Numbered from the stretch's first letter, positions 34,151 to 42,842 are shown. The stretch is DNA of 56,025 nucleotides from Cohaesibacter celericrescens (GCF_002866925.1 NZ_PKUQ01000003.1:1-56025); one strand, 5' to 3'. Notes: a model not told the origin generated them from the letters alone. Numbers and translations: made by a program.

Positions 34151-35254
34151 ATGTCGAAAAAAACTGAAGTTGCTTTGATTAAAGGGGACGGGATTGGCAT
34201 CGATGTCACCGACGCTACTGTTGCTGTTGTAAACGCCGCTTTGGATCGAACAGGCGGCGCAAAACTCATCTACAAACCAATCAATGCCGGGGCTGCTTAC
34301 TTTGGTGAGACGGGGCGCGATATTGAGCTGGGCGGTGAAGATGCTGCGGGCAAGTGCGACGCAATCTTTTTAGGAGCCATTGGTCTACCTTCTATACGTC
34401 ATCCTGACGGTACCGAGATCTCACCGCATCTTCGTTTGCGCGACCAGTTTGGTCTCTATGCCGGCGTTCGCCCTATTCGCGCTTATCCAAATGCCCCTCA
34501 AAGATTGGCTGATCCCAAGGCGCAAAATATCGATATGATTATTTTGCGGGAATCGACGGAAGGCTTATTCTATTCGGCTGCTGTGCATGGCAGAAGTCAA
34601 ATCATAGAAGATGTCGAGGTAAAAGACACCTTGCGCGTTACGCGAGCCACCAGTGAAAAACTGCATCGGTTCGCTTTCCGATTGGCAGAAAAACGAAAAG
34701 CACGCGGAAAACTGGGCAGATTAACCTGTGTTGATAAAGCCAATGTGTTCACTTCAATGGCGTTTTTCCGCAAAATATTTGATGAGGTGTCTAGGGAGTT
34801 TCCCGACGTAGATGTGTCCTACAATTATGTGGATGCCATGGCACTCGATCTTATTCGTCAGCCCTGGAATTTCGATATTATGGTCATGGAAAACATGTTT
34901 GGTGACATCCTATCGGACCTTGCAGGTGGGCTTGTTGGCGGCATGGGCATGGCCTGTTGTGCCGAAATCGGTGATGCGCATGGTCTATTCCAACCAGCTC
35001 ATGGCAGTGCTCCCGATATCATAGGCCAAGACAAAGCCAACCCTCTGGCCGCGATCCTCAGCGGATCTCTCATGCTTGACTATTTGGCCGAGAAATCAGG
35101 AGAAGAATGTTTTGCCGATGCTTCTCATCTAATTGACTCTGCCGTGGAAATCGGATTCTCGGAAAATCTCCTTCGGCCGATGGAATTTGGCGGTGATATG
35201 GGAACAAAAGCAGTTACCAAAACCATCATTGAACTAACAAAAGGCAAGCAGTGA
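34151..35254 (+). CDS. IMDH/tartrate-dehydrogenase-family NAD-dependent dehydrogenase
   Basis: A 367-residue enzyme of the isopropylmalate/isocitrate/tartrate dehydrogenase (beta-decarboxylating) family. Visible marks are IKGDGIGIDVTDATV at the start, HLRLRDQFGLYAGVRPIR (substrate arginines), ILRESTEGLFY, Lys in VDKANVFTSM, the Mg ligands in YNYVDAMALDLIRQPWNFDIMVMENMFGDILSDLAGGL and the NAD site AHGSAPDIIGQDKANPLA. It oxidises a 2-hydroxy acid, probably a four-carbon sugar acid such as threonate or erythronate or a tartrate-like diacid, because it heads an operon with OtnK and OtnC. In described tetronate pathways this step is done by HIBADH-type LtnD; here that type appears separately at 38363. 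Confidence 0.85.
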   Translation: MSKKTEVALIKGDGIGIDVTDATVAVVNAALDRTGGAKLIYKPINAGAAYFGETGRDIELGGEDAAGKCDAIFLGAIGLPSIRHPDGTEISPHLRLRDQFGLYAGVRPIRAYPNAPQRLADPKAQNIDMIILRESTEGLFYSAAVHGRSQIIEDVEVKDTLRVTRATSEKLHRFAFRLAEKRKARGKLGRLTCVDKANVFTSMAFFRKIFDEVSREFPDVDVSYNYVDAMALDLIRQPWNFDIMVMENMFGDILSDLAGGLVGGMGMACCAEIGDAHGLFQPAHGSAPDIIGQDKANPLAAILSGSLMLDYLAEKSGEECFADASHLIDSAVEIGFSENLLRPMEFGGDMGTKAVTKTIIELTKGKQ

Positions 35255-35291
35255 TCACGCGCTGGGACCATTAGGCAATAGGGAGATTGGA

Positions 35292-36557
35292 ATGTCCATA
35301 ATACTCGGTGCTATAGCTGATGACTTTACTGGTGCGACAGATTTGGCAAACACACTTGTGAAGCAGGGAATGCGGGTGGTGCAAGTCATTGGCGTCCCAA
35401 GTGGCCCGCCTGAGTTGGGAGATGCACAAGCTGTTGTTGTCGCACTAAAATCACGAACGGCTCCGGTTGATGAGGCAGTTTCTCAATCGTTGACTGCCTT
35501 GGATTGGTTGCGCAGTCTTGGGGCAAAGCAAATCTTCTTCAAATATTGCTCGACTTTTGATTCGACAGACAAAGGCAATATTGGCCCAGTCTCAGATGCC
35601 TTACTTGAAGCTCTTAACGCTGAAATGGCCATTGTTTGCCCGGCATTTCCAACCAATCACAGGACCATTTATCAAGGCCATCTTTTTGTCGGTGATCAGC
35701 TTTTGTCAGAGTCACCGATGAAGAACCACCCGCTTACACCCATGTGCAACTCCAACTTAGTTGACTTAATGAACAAGCAAAGTGCCCATTCTGTAGGGTT
35801 AGTCCCTGCGCTCGCGGTTCGGATGGGCGCGATGGAAATTATCCAAAGCCTTGAACAAAACACTAGGGATAGACACCGGTTTGCAGTTGTTGATGCTGAA
35901 ACCGATGAGGATCTGTTGGAAATCGGTATCGCGATTTCGGATCACCTACTTATTACAGGCGGATCCGGTATCGCACTGGGGCTCCCTCACAACTATCGTC
36001 GTGCCGGTTTGATGGGGACCGGCCAAGATGCGGCAACCCCGCAAGTTCCAGGAAAGAAAATGGTTTTGGCGGGCAGTTGCTCCACTGCGACACGGGCTCA
36101 GCTAGAATATATCAAAGGACGCTGGCCCACCTACCAACTCGATATGGATAAATTGACTGAACCTGAAGAAGAAATCGTAAAAGTCTGTGCATGGGCTGAC
36201 GCCCAGCCGCACGACGCTCCGATCGTTATCTATGGTTCGGCTGAGCCAAAACAAGTCGCCATCGCACAACAAAAATTTGGCGTTGAGCAGTCAGGGCAAA
36301 TGATGGAATTTGCGCTTAGTTCTTGCGCTAAGAGACTCTTTAAATCAGGATTTCGACAAATCGTCGTGGCAGGTGGAGAGACTTCAGGGGCGGTCGTGTC
36401 TGCGTTAGAGGTTACCAATTTGCGCATAGGATCAGAAATTGCCCCTGGAGTGCCGTGGACTGAGTCATTGGGTGATCAACCAATGGCTTTAGCGCTGAAG
36501 TCTGGAAATTTCGGTAAAGAATCGTTCTTTGAAGACGCTTTCGAAATGCTGTCATGA
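35292..36557 (+). CDS. otnK: Four-carbon acid-sugar kinase (OtnK/DUF1537)
   Basis: A 421-residue kinase of the DUF1537 family: the N-terminal ADDFTGATDLANTLVKQGMRV binds the acid sugar, FKYCSTFDSTDKGNIG is the second family motif, and the C-terminal half carries the ATP site including VLAGSCSTATRAQ and IVVAGGETSGAVV. Characterised members phosphorylate 3-oxo-tetronates (from threonate or erythronate) at the 4-position. It lies 37 bases after the IMDH-family gene and overlaps OtnC by 4 bases, which fits the established route: oxidation, phosphorylation, then decarboxylation to dihydroxyacetone phosphate. Confidence 0.9.
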   Translation: MSIILGAIADDFTGATDLANTLVKQGMRVVQVIGVPSGPPELGDAQAVVVALKSRTAPVDEAVSQSLTALDWLRSLGAKQIFFKYCSTFDSTDKGNIGPVSDALLEALNAEMAIVCPAFPTNHRTIYQGHLFVGDQLLSESPMKNHPLTPMCNSNLVDLMNKQSAHSVGLVPALAVRMGAMEIIQSLEQNTRDRHRFAVVDAETDEDLLEIGIAISDHLLITGGSGIALGLPHNYRRAGLMGTGQDAATPQVPGKKMVLAGSCSTATRAQLEYIKGRWPTYQLDMDKLTEPEEEIVKVCAWADAQPHDAPIVIYGSAEPKQVAIAQQKFGVEQSGQMMEFALSSCAKRLFKSGFRQIVVAGGETSGAVVSALEVTNLRIGSEIAPGVPWTESLGDQPMALALKSGNFGKESFFEDAFEMLS

Positions 36558-37192
36558 ACGAGACCAAGCTGCGCGACGAAATCGTTGGCTTGGCCAAGTC
36601 GATGTTTGATAGGGGTCTGACTTTTGGCAGTTCAGGCAACATCAGCGTCCGGCTTGATGATGGTTGGCTGATGACTCCAACGGGGTCAACAATGGGGACA
36701 CTCGATCCAGCTCGCCTTTCAAAGTTAGACATTAATGGCCGTCTCATAAGTGGTGACAAGCCAACCAAAGAAGCCTTTTTACACACCACTATGTATGAGC
36801 GACGCCCCAAAGCCAACGCAGTAGTTCACTTGCATTCAACACACTCTGTTGCTTTGGGCTGCCTGCATGATGTCGATCCCGCTAACGTTTTACCGCCTCT
36901 CACCGCATATTTCGTAATGCGCATTGGCACACTGCCACTCATCCCATATTTCGCTCCTGGTGATTTGAAGTTGGCTGAAGCGGTTGGAGAAATGGCGTCT
37001 CGACATCACGCAGTTTTGTTGGCCAACCACGGACCGGTCGTAGCAGGGAAAACGCTTCAAGATGCTGTCTATGCGACAGAAGAGCTGGAAGAGACTGCTA
37101 AGCTATTCCTAGCCTTGCAAAATTTGAGAACACGACCGCTAACATCCGAACAAGTCGCTGACTTGCACAGACGGTTTCCCCAAAATATCTGA
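36554..37192 (+). CDS. otnC: 3-oxo-tetronate 4-phosphate decarboxylase (OtnC)
   Basis: A 212-residue class II aldolase/adducin-fold enzyme. The family zinc and substrate marks are present: FGSSGNISVRL near the start, PTGSTMG, VVHLHSTHSVALGC (HxH zinc ligands), the catalytic region YFAPGDLKLAEAV and the distal LANHGPVVAGKTL. It decarboxylates 3-oxo-tetronate 4-phosphate to dihydroxyacetone phosphate in characterised clusters. ATGA overlap with the kinase gene places it as the next step. Confidence 0.88.
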   Translation: MNETKLRDEIVGLAKSMFDRGLTFGSSGNISVRLDDGWLMTPTGSTMGTLDPARLSKLDINGRLISGDKPTKEAFLHTTMYERRPKANAVVHLHSTHSVALGCLHDVDPANVLPPLTAYFVMRIGTLPLIPYFAPGDLKLAEAVGEMASRHHAVLLANHGPVVAGKTLQDAVYATEELEETAKLFLALQNLRTRPLTSEQVADLHRRFPQNI

Positions 37193-37221
37193 AGTTCAAT
37201 GTTCCCCAAAAGGAGAATGCA

Positions 37222-37509
37222 ATGTTTGTTGTTTGTGTAACATTTTCAATCATACCCGAGCACATTCGAGGATTTCGGACGTTGGTGTTGGAACAGGCGC
37301 GCAACACTTTATCAACCGAAGTTGATTGCCATCAGTTTGATGTTTGCGTGAATGTGAACGAGCCAGAAAAAGTGTTTCTCTATGAGTTATACACCAACCC
37401 GGCCGCATTCGATTATCATCTAAAGACAGGTCACTTCATGGCGTTCAACAAGACAACAGAAATGATGGTGCTATCCAAAACCGTAAACACGTATCAGCAG
37501 GTTCAATAG
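37222..37509 (+). CDS. Antibiotic-biosynthesis-monooxygenase (ABM) fold protein
   Basis: A 95-residue dimeric ferredoxin-like ABM-domain protein. The pattern CVTFSIIPEHIRGFRTLVLEQARNTLSTEVDCHQFDV followed by VFLYELYTNPAAFDYHLKTGHFMAF is typical of the LsrG/YgiN-type group. It begins 29 bases after OtnC with AAAGGAG in front, so it is the last gene of the tetronate operon. Members are small isomerases or quinone/oxidised-product handlers; here it might process an unstable oxo-acid (inference). Confidence 0.8.
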   Translation: MFVVCVTFSIIPEHIRGFRTLVLEQARNTLSTEVDCHQFDVCVNVNEPEKVFLYELYTNPAAFDYHLKTGHFMAFNKTTEMMVLSKTVNTYQQVQ

Positions 37510-37676
37510 TAAGCTGAATTTGTTCCCCATCAGCGCATGCGAGGCCAATTTGGTTGATAGGCTAAGAGCGGGTTTGAGACAAGCAGCGGTCAAAGAGTGT
37601 CGTCCTTTGCGCGCATGCCAGAACCATCTCTTCATGAAGGTCTTGAAAGGGCTCGCAGTTGACTAATGCACCGTAA

Positions 37677-37721
37677 CAATGCGGCTTTCTCAAAGCCGCC
37701 GTTCATTCAAAATGTAGCATT
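37677..37721 (-). repeat. Dispersed intergenic hairpin repeat, copy D
   Basis: In reverse orientation: AATGCTACATTTTGAATGAA, then CGGCGGCTTTGAGAAAGCCG and CATTG. This is the best-folding copy (GGCGGCTTT/AAAGCCGC). It lies in a 480-base stretch (37510-37990) with no supported gene. Confidence 0.65.
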
Positions 37722-37989
37722 ATTCAGCAGACAGAAGACTTTATCGCAAACGAAGCAGACGATCTTTACCTTATCGTTTGGTTGCTCACTAAGGTGCACC
37801 AGCAGATAGGCAGTTCAACAGGGAAGTCCGATGACCCATTCGAACGAGACTAAGTCATTGTCCCAATCCACCCAAAATTTTACTTCACCAATCCATGAGT
37901 TTTAGGAAAACCTGCATGTTAAGATTTCTCAATATGTTGCATGTCAAATCAGTTCATTTGGACCCATTGGCCTTGACGTCAAACACATT

Positions 37990-38272
37990 GGAACCTAAAA
38001 TATTATTGGCGCAGCGGTGGAACCATATCCGCGATCTTGAACATATAGTTGACCGTTTCCTTGCGGCTGATGGGCTATGGTTTGAGATGTTCAATGTGTC
38101 GAATGATGATAATTTCGTTGCTGAAAGCACGACTGAATTAATTAGAGCCTATTATCAGGGCGTTCCATGTCGCGACATGGGGCAGACTGCAACCTTCTAT
38201 TCCCAGTAGAAGGCCAAAAGACTACTCACCTACCAACCCAACTATAGCTGGCGCATGTTTCTAGATGGCTAG
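37990..38272 (+). pseudogene. C-terminal fragment of an NAD-dependent sugar epimerase/dehydratase
   Basis: The frame reads HIRDLEHIVDRFLAADGLWFEMFNVSND, then ELIRAYYQGVP, and reaches an in-frame stop; beyond it the reading continues as KAKRLLTYQPNYSWRMFLDG. This is the usual end of an extended SDR epimerase (cofactor and substrate-binding C-terminal lobe), but the N-terminal NAD domain is absent. It is a leftover, read toward the HIBADH gene. Confidence 0.7.
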
Positions 38273-38362
38273 GCCATCATCCAACAAGTGCGGTCCGCAG
38301 GGCATTTTATTGAGCCCGGATTGATCCGGCTGTATTGGTGTCAAACTTCAGGAGAATTTGAA

Positions 38363-39256
38363 ATGGCAAAAATCGGTTTTATGGGCCTTGGCCTTATGGG
38401 CAGCGGCATGGCAGCAAGCCTCGTCAAGGCAGGTCATGACGTCACAGTCTGGAATCGCTCTCAGGGCAGCAAATGCACAGAGATTGAAAAGCTCGGTGCC
38501 AAGCTAGCTCCTACCCCGGAAGGTGCGGCAAAGGATGCCGACATGGTGATTTCGATGGTGGCCGACGATATCGCATCGGAGCGGGTGTGGATGGCTGAGG
38601 ATGGCGCCCTCTCTGCCGCCAAACCCGGAATGATCGCGGTGGAATGCTCTACCATCTCCCACACCCATGTGAGGCGATTGGCAGAGGAGGTTAGTAAAAA
38701 GGGCGCGATCTATATCGATTGCCCGGTCAATGGTCCTCCGGCTGATGCAGCCACCGGCAATCTGGTTTTACTGGTTGGCGCAGATCCCGAGGATCTGGAA
38801 AAGGCAAGGCCCATTCTTGAGGTGATTTCCAAATCCATCTTGCATTTTGGTGCGGTAGGTACCGGCACCGGCTTCAAACTTTTGAACAATATGCTGGGTG
38901 CTGTGCATGTGGCCGCCATCGCCGAAGTGTCCCACCTAGCCCAAAAGCTGGAACTGAATGCTGAAACCCTCATTGCGGCAGTGGAAAGCGGCCCCTGCGC
39001 CAGTCCCCACACCGTGCGTATGATCCGCGCCATGGCCCACAACAAGCTATCCGAGCAGACCGGCCTCGCCATCGGTTTGCGCGAAAAGGATACTCGTTAT
39101 TGCATGGCTATGGCTGAGGCCAATATGACGGGACTTTCTATCGGCAAGGCCGCCTATGGCTGGTATAAAGAAGCCCTCTCCAGTGTCGCAAAAGAGGATG
39201 ATTCCGCCATGCTGCAAGTTATTGCCGCAAATAACGGCTTTGTGCCTGAACAATAG
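38363..39256 (+). CDS. HIBADH-family 2-hydroxyacid dehydrogenase (LtnD-like)
   Basis: A 297-residue NAD(P)-dependent 3-hydroxyacid dehydrogenase. The N-terminal Rossmann fold has GFMGLGLMGSGMAASLVKAGHDVTVWNRS; the substrate motif is DCPVNGPPADAATGNLVLLVG and the catalytic Lys is in GTGFKLLNNMLG (about 171). Start at 38363 has CAGGAG 8 bases upstream; a frame from 38288 is longer without a ribosome site. LtnD, L-threonate 2-dehydrogenase, belongs to this family, so the gene may be a second dehydrogenase for the tetronate pathway, or an isobutyrate-type enzyme. Confidence 0.85.
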   Translation: MAKIGFMGLGLMGSGMAASLVKAGHDVTVWNRSQGSKCTEIEKLGAKLAPTPEGAAKDADMVISMVADDIASERVWMAEDGALSAAKPGMIAVECSTISHTHVRRLAEEVSKKGAIYIDCPVNGPPADAATGNLVLLVGADPEDLEKARPILEVISKSILHFGAVGTGTGFKLLNNMLGAVHVAAIAEVSHLAQKLELNAETLIAAVESGPCASPHTVRMIRAMAHNKLSEQTGLAIGLREKDTRYCMAMAEANMTGLSIGKAAYGWYKEALSSVAKEDDSAMLQVIAANNGFVPEQ

Positions 39257-39334
39257 GGTCCAGACTGCCAGTCATCTCCAATCACGCCATATCTAAGTCA
39301 AACAGTGATATCCGACATAGTCTGCTACACCATT

Positions 39335-39367
39335 CCGGAGCTATCCAGTAAGATCAGATAGCTCCGG
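39335..39367. repeat. Perfect 11-base inverted repeat
   Basis: CCGGAGCTATC and GATAGCTCCGG flank an 11-base spacer. It lies 80 bases after the HIBADH gene. It may act as a terminator (no U-run) or be a trace of a short inverted-repeat element; IS6 debris follows within 110 bases. Confidence 0.55.
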
Positions 39368-39476
39368 TAAAATGGCAGAGAGTATCAGGCAATTGCTTGG
39401 GGTATGCTGACTGAGATTAGAGATCTTTTCGCCAGTAATATGACGAAGACCATGCGAATATCTTGCATGAGGGTGG

Positions 39477-39860
39477 TGCCAGACAAACTTGAAATTGACC
39501 AAAGAGGGCCAGTATCTTCGAGTGTTACGCCGCACAAAGACCCCGCCACTCTGCGAAAGCGGCGTTACGGTTTAGCTTGAAATTTAGTCTGCTGTAGAGG
39601 CCTCTCTCCTGATTGAAATGGTTGTAAACTGATGCGTGGATGGTCGGTGCGAAGTCTCGGCTCTATTATTCCGCCAGCGACCTGTCTCATGACAATCAGC
39701 GTTGCCGATCTCCCTCATCGCAGCGCAATCGGATCGTAATTTGTCTGTTACCAACGAAAGCGGATGCCCATGGCGTTTCATGGTTTTCTTGAGGAATTTC
39801 AATGCCGCCTTACGATCACGGCTCTTCGTGACATAGGATTCCAATACTTAGCCCTCGAGA
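39477..39860 (-). mobile_element. Decayed IS6-family transposase, C-terminal half
   Basis: The reading EVLESYVTKSRDRKAALKFLKK, VTDKLRSDCAAMREIG and NNRAETSHRPSTH matches the copy at 11487-11920 (catalytic Asp in VTD; the DDE Glu is kept in RAETS). The left border GTGCCAGACAAACTTGAAAT is shared with 11498. A gap of about 45 bases removes the segment after RAE. The N-terminal half is replaced by unrelated sequence (39861-40045), so the copy is inactive. Confidence 0.8.
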
Positions 39861-40045
39861 TCAACTGCCCACACAGATAGTGCCCTCCGCATTGCTCGCG
39901 TGATGAGGCCCTCCACAAAATCGGCATCCATCATCAAAATCAATGGGCGAGCAATCTCGGTCACATCATGGAACTGGTTGGCACCATAACCAAACAATCT
40001 TGGAACGACAGTTTCAAAGCGCGTAGTTTTGTTGCACCGGTCCAC
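39861..40045 (-). other. Unidentified fragment fused to the IS remnant
   Basis: An open frame of about 60 residues (RFETVVPRLFGYGANQF, then LILMMDADFVEGLITRAMRR) runs straight into the IS6 segment VWAVDLEG. It has no start or ribosome site of its own that I trust, and I recognise no family. It is probably the end of a gene cut by an IS rearrangement. Confidence 0.35.
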
Positions 40046-40139
40046 TTACGCAACTTTCTCCTTCTTTTTCCTCATCGAACCAGTAGAGAAGTATAACGAA
40101 CGCGGACCTCCCAAACCAAGAGTTGTAAGGGGTCAATCT

Positions 40140-41555
40140 ATGCCAGAAAATTCAGAAAATTCACTATTATCAAGTGTCGATAAAATATTTGACGACTCAT
40201 CTTCTCTCTGTCTTCTAGGAGACGGAATGAAAGAACGAATCAAAGCTTGCAACCTAACATTAACCATTCGGTTTGGCGTCCGCCTGAGAGGAAAAGTCTT
40301 CAGCTTTACAGGTTGGCGTTCGGTTCACAGCGAACATCAACATCCTGCCAAAGGTGGCATCCGATATGCCCCCAACGTAGATCAGGAAGAAGTTGAAGGT
40401 TTGGCTGCGTTGATGACCTACAAATGCGCCCTCATGGGCATTCCCTTTAGTGGTTCCAAAGGCGCGCTGCAGATTAACCGAAATGAATGGGAACCGCATG
40501 AGTTGGAGCGCATCACGCGCCGCTTTACTCAGGAATTGGCCAAACGCAATCTGATTGGCCCAAGTCAGAACGTCCCTGCTCCAGATATGGGCACGAGCGA
40601 AGTGGAAATGGCATGGATCGCGGACGAATATCAGCGGCTAAATCGCCTCGATATTAACGCCTCGGCTTGTGTGACTGGTAAGCCACTTTCCCATGGGGGA
40701 ATTGAAGGCCGCATCGAAGCAACGGGTCGCGGTACACAATACGCTATTCAGGAATTTTTCCGCTCTTGGCCAGACAGAGAGAAAATTGGTTTGGATGGCG
40801 ACTTGCGCGGCAAGCGTGTCATCATTCAGGGGCTTGGCAACGTAGGGTATCATGCAGCCAAATTCCTGTCGCAAGAAGATGGATGTATCATTCAAGGGGT
40901 AATTGAGCATGACGGCGGCGTTTTTCGCGCTGAAGGACTGAATATTGAGAAGCTGCGCCAACATATGAACACCCACGGTGGCGTTTGTGGATTCCTTGAT
41001 GCAGAGAGTTTTGAAGACGGCAGCAAGATGCTTGAGATGCCTTGTGATATTCTTATTCCTGCAGCGCGGGAAAATGTGATCACATCCAAGAACGCCGCCA
41101 ACATTCAAGCCCGTCTTGTGGTCGAAGCTGCAAATGGTCCCATCAGCTACTCTGGCGACCAAATCCTTCGGGAAAAAGGCGTTACAGTTATGCCTGATAT
41201 TTATGTCAACTCCGGTGGTGTAACCGTCAGCTATTTCGAATGGATCAAAAATCTGGGCCATATGCGTCTTGGCCTTCTCGATCATCAACGTCAGGAAACC
41301 CAAAATCGCCGCATTGCTGAGATGTTGGAATCAATGACCGGTGTCAAAATTCCCAAAGACCAATGGGATGCCTTTGTTCGCGGTAGCGATGAAATAGATT
41401 TGGTGCGTTCTGGTCTGGATGAAATGATGCGCCAAGCATTCCAGCGCATGGTGGAGGTTTATCAAACCCGAGAGGGTGTGGAAGATCTCAGGACGGCAGC
41501 TTACGTGCTCGCGATTGAATCTGTGGCCAATTCCTATAAAGCAAGCGGCATCTAG
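40140..41555 (+). CDS. Glu/Leu/Phe/Val dehydrogenase-family amino acid dehydrogenase
   Basis: A 471-residue NAD(P)-dependent amino acid dehydrogenase of the glutamate dehydrogenase family. Substrate-site marks are HPAKGGIRYAPNVDQEEVEGLAALMTYKCALMGIPFSGSKGAL, with the catalytic lysine in GGxxxxPxGxSKG form, then QNVPAPDMGTSEVEMAWI, and the dinucleotide site IQGLGNVGYHAAKFLSQ. SGGVTVSYFEWIKN is the usual C-terminal motif. Start at 40140 has AGGGG 7 bases upstream and the expected family N-terminus; the open frame further upstream overlaps IS debris. It interconverts glutamate and 2-oxoglutarate, feeding the deaminating pathways here. A strong terminator follows. Confidence 0.9.
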   Translation: MPENSENSLLSSVDKIFDDSSSLCLLGDGMKERIKACNLTLTIRFGVRLRGKVFSFTGWRSVHSEHQHPAKGGIRYAPNVDQEEVEGLAALMTYKCALMGIPFSGSKGALQINRNEWEPHELERITRRFTQELAKRNLIGPSQNVPAPDMGTSEVEMAWIADEYQRLNRLDINASACVTGKPLSHGGIEGRIEATGRGTQYAIQEFFRSWPDREKIGLDGDLRGKRVIIQGLGNVGYHAAKFLSQEDGCIIQGVIEHDGGVFRAEGLNIEKLRQHMNTHGGVCGFLDAESFEDGSKMLEMPCDILIPAARENVITSKNAANIQARLVVEAANGPISYSGDQILREKGVTVMPDIYVNSGGVTVSYFEWIKNLGHMRLGLLDHQRQETQNRRIAEMLESMTGVKIPKDQWDAFVRGSDEIDLVRSGLDEMMRQAFQRMVEVYQTREGVEDLRTAAYVLAIESVANSYKASGI

Positions 41556-41619
41556 AACACTTAATGCCAGCAACGAGGACTTGCAAAGCATCAATCAACT
41601 CGTATCCATCCAAGATCTC

Positions 41620-41650
41620 AAGCCAAGGAAGATCACTTCCTTGGCTTTTT
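41620..41650 (+). terminator. Rho-independent terminator of the dehydrogenase gene
   Basis: AAGCCAAGGAAG and CTTCCTTGGCTT form a perfect 12-base stem around a four-base loop, followed by TTT and a T-rich tail, 64 bases after the stop. Confidence 0.93.
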
Positions 41651-41759
41651 CATGTTCTTAGCTTTTTGTTTTTTGCATTGATTTGATAGCACAGTGGCAG
41701 AAATTCAAGGCTTTAAAGACCTTGTCATACGCCACGCCGAGTTGCCTGAATGTGGTAAC

Positions 41760-41798
41760 AAAAAGCCCCGATTGGCATAATGGCCAACCGAGGCTTTT
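41760..41798 (-). terminator. Terminator of the 2-hydroxyacid dehydrogenase gene
   Basis: Arms AAAAGCCTCGGTTGGC and GCCAATCGGGGCTTTT, read on the minus strand, pair over 16 bases with one G-T/mismatch around a short loop, ending in T. It lies 30 bases downstream of the stop at 41829. Confidence 0.85.
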
Positions 41799-41828
41799 GA
41801 GGATTTTTCAAGCTCACCAACGCTGATA

Positions 41829-42776
41829 TCAAATAACCGGTGTTGGCAAGGGACGGCCTTCGAACTGAGCAAGAAGATTGTCAAAAACCAGTTTGCCCAT
41901 GGCTTTTCTGGTCTCAACTGTGCCACTGGCGTGATGTGGCTGCAGCAGCACATTATCGAGGGCAACAAAACGCTGGTTCAAGGCAGGTTCCCCTTCGAAA
42001 ACATCAAGACAAGCAAACCCAAGCGCCTTTTTCTCAAGGGCATCGAGGAGTGCGCTCTCATCGATATTTGATGCACGCGAAACATTGATCAACATGCCAT
42101 TAGGGCCAAGAGCTTCGATCACTTTCTGATCGACCACATGTTTGTTTGCCGGTCCACCAGTCAATGTAACAAAGAGAAAGTCGGAGCGTTCGGCCAAAGT
42201 CTCAGCGCTCGGTTCAAATGCCCAATCCTTGGCAAATTCCCTTGGTTCCAAATCGCAATAGGCAACATCCATATCGAAACCAGCACAGCGTTGTGCAACT
42301 TCATAGCCGATACGACCCAACCCAAGAACCCCGACACGTTTACCAAACACGCGGGTCTGTAAAGGAAAACCACCTTTGGTTTGCCAATTGCCTGAACGGA
42401 CCCAATCTTGAGCCCCAATGATTCCTCGAGATGCAGCAAGCATCATAGCAACACCAAGATCTGCGACATCGCCGGTCAGGACGTCAGGAGTGTTGGTTAC
42501 CCGTACGCCGGCCGCTTTTGCAGCATCCAGATCAACCGCATCGAAGCCGACACCATAAACGGAAATAATTTCAAGATTTGGCAGTGCCTCGATCAAAGCC
42601 TTATCGGCACCCAATTCGCCACGGGTCGCAATACCGCGGATTTTGTCGGCGCATTCAGCAACAAAGGCTGCCTTGTTCTGAGCTTCGAAATAGCGATGAA
42701 CCTCAAACTGTTTTTCCAATCGTTCCACATCCCATTCCGGATATGGCCCAATTTGCAAGATATGTGGTTTCTCCAA
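41829..42776 (-). CDS. D-isomer-specific 2-hydroxyacid dehydrogenase
   Basis: A 315-residue NAD(P)-dependent enzyme that reduces glyoxylate, hydroxypyruvate or another 2-oxo acid. Marks are NAD-site VLGLGRIGYEVAQRCAGFDMDVAYCDL, the catalytic Arg in NVSRASNIDE, the Glu in DVFEGEPALN and the His in LQPHHASGTVETR. I choose the TTG at 42776: GAGGAG stands 7 bases before it. The nominal ATG at 42800 lies upstream of that ribosome site. It is a single-gene unit between two terminators. Confidence 0.85.
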   Translation of the reverse strand: MEKPHILQIGPYPEWDVERLEKQFEVHRYFEAQNKAAFVAECADKIRGIATRGELGADKALIEALPNLEIISVYGVGFDAVDLDAAKAAGVRVTNTPDVLTGDVADLGVAMMLAASRGIIGAQDWVRSGNWQTKGGFPLQTRVFGKRVGVLGLGRIGYEVAQRCAGFDMDVAYCDLEPREFAKDWAFEPSAETLAERSDFLFVTLTGGPANKHVVDQKVIEALGPNGMLINVSRASNIDESALLDALEKKALGFACLDVFEGEPALNQRFVALDNVLLQPHHASGTVETRKAMGKLVFDNLLAQFEGRPLPTPVI

Positions 42777-42842
42777 AACTATTCTCCTCAAAAAATGCAA
42801 TACAAATGGTCTTCATCCGCAAGCGTCAACTGACCAAAATAC

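Noticed and set aside
40638..41303. 221-residue minus-strand frame opposite the amino acid dehydrogenase
   Set aside because: It overlies conserved dehydrogenase sequence and has no supporting motif.
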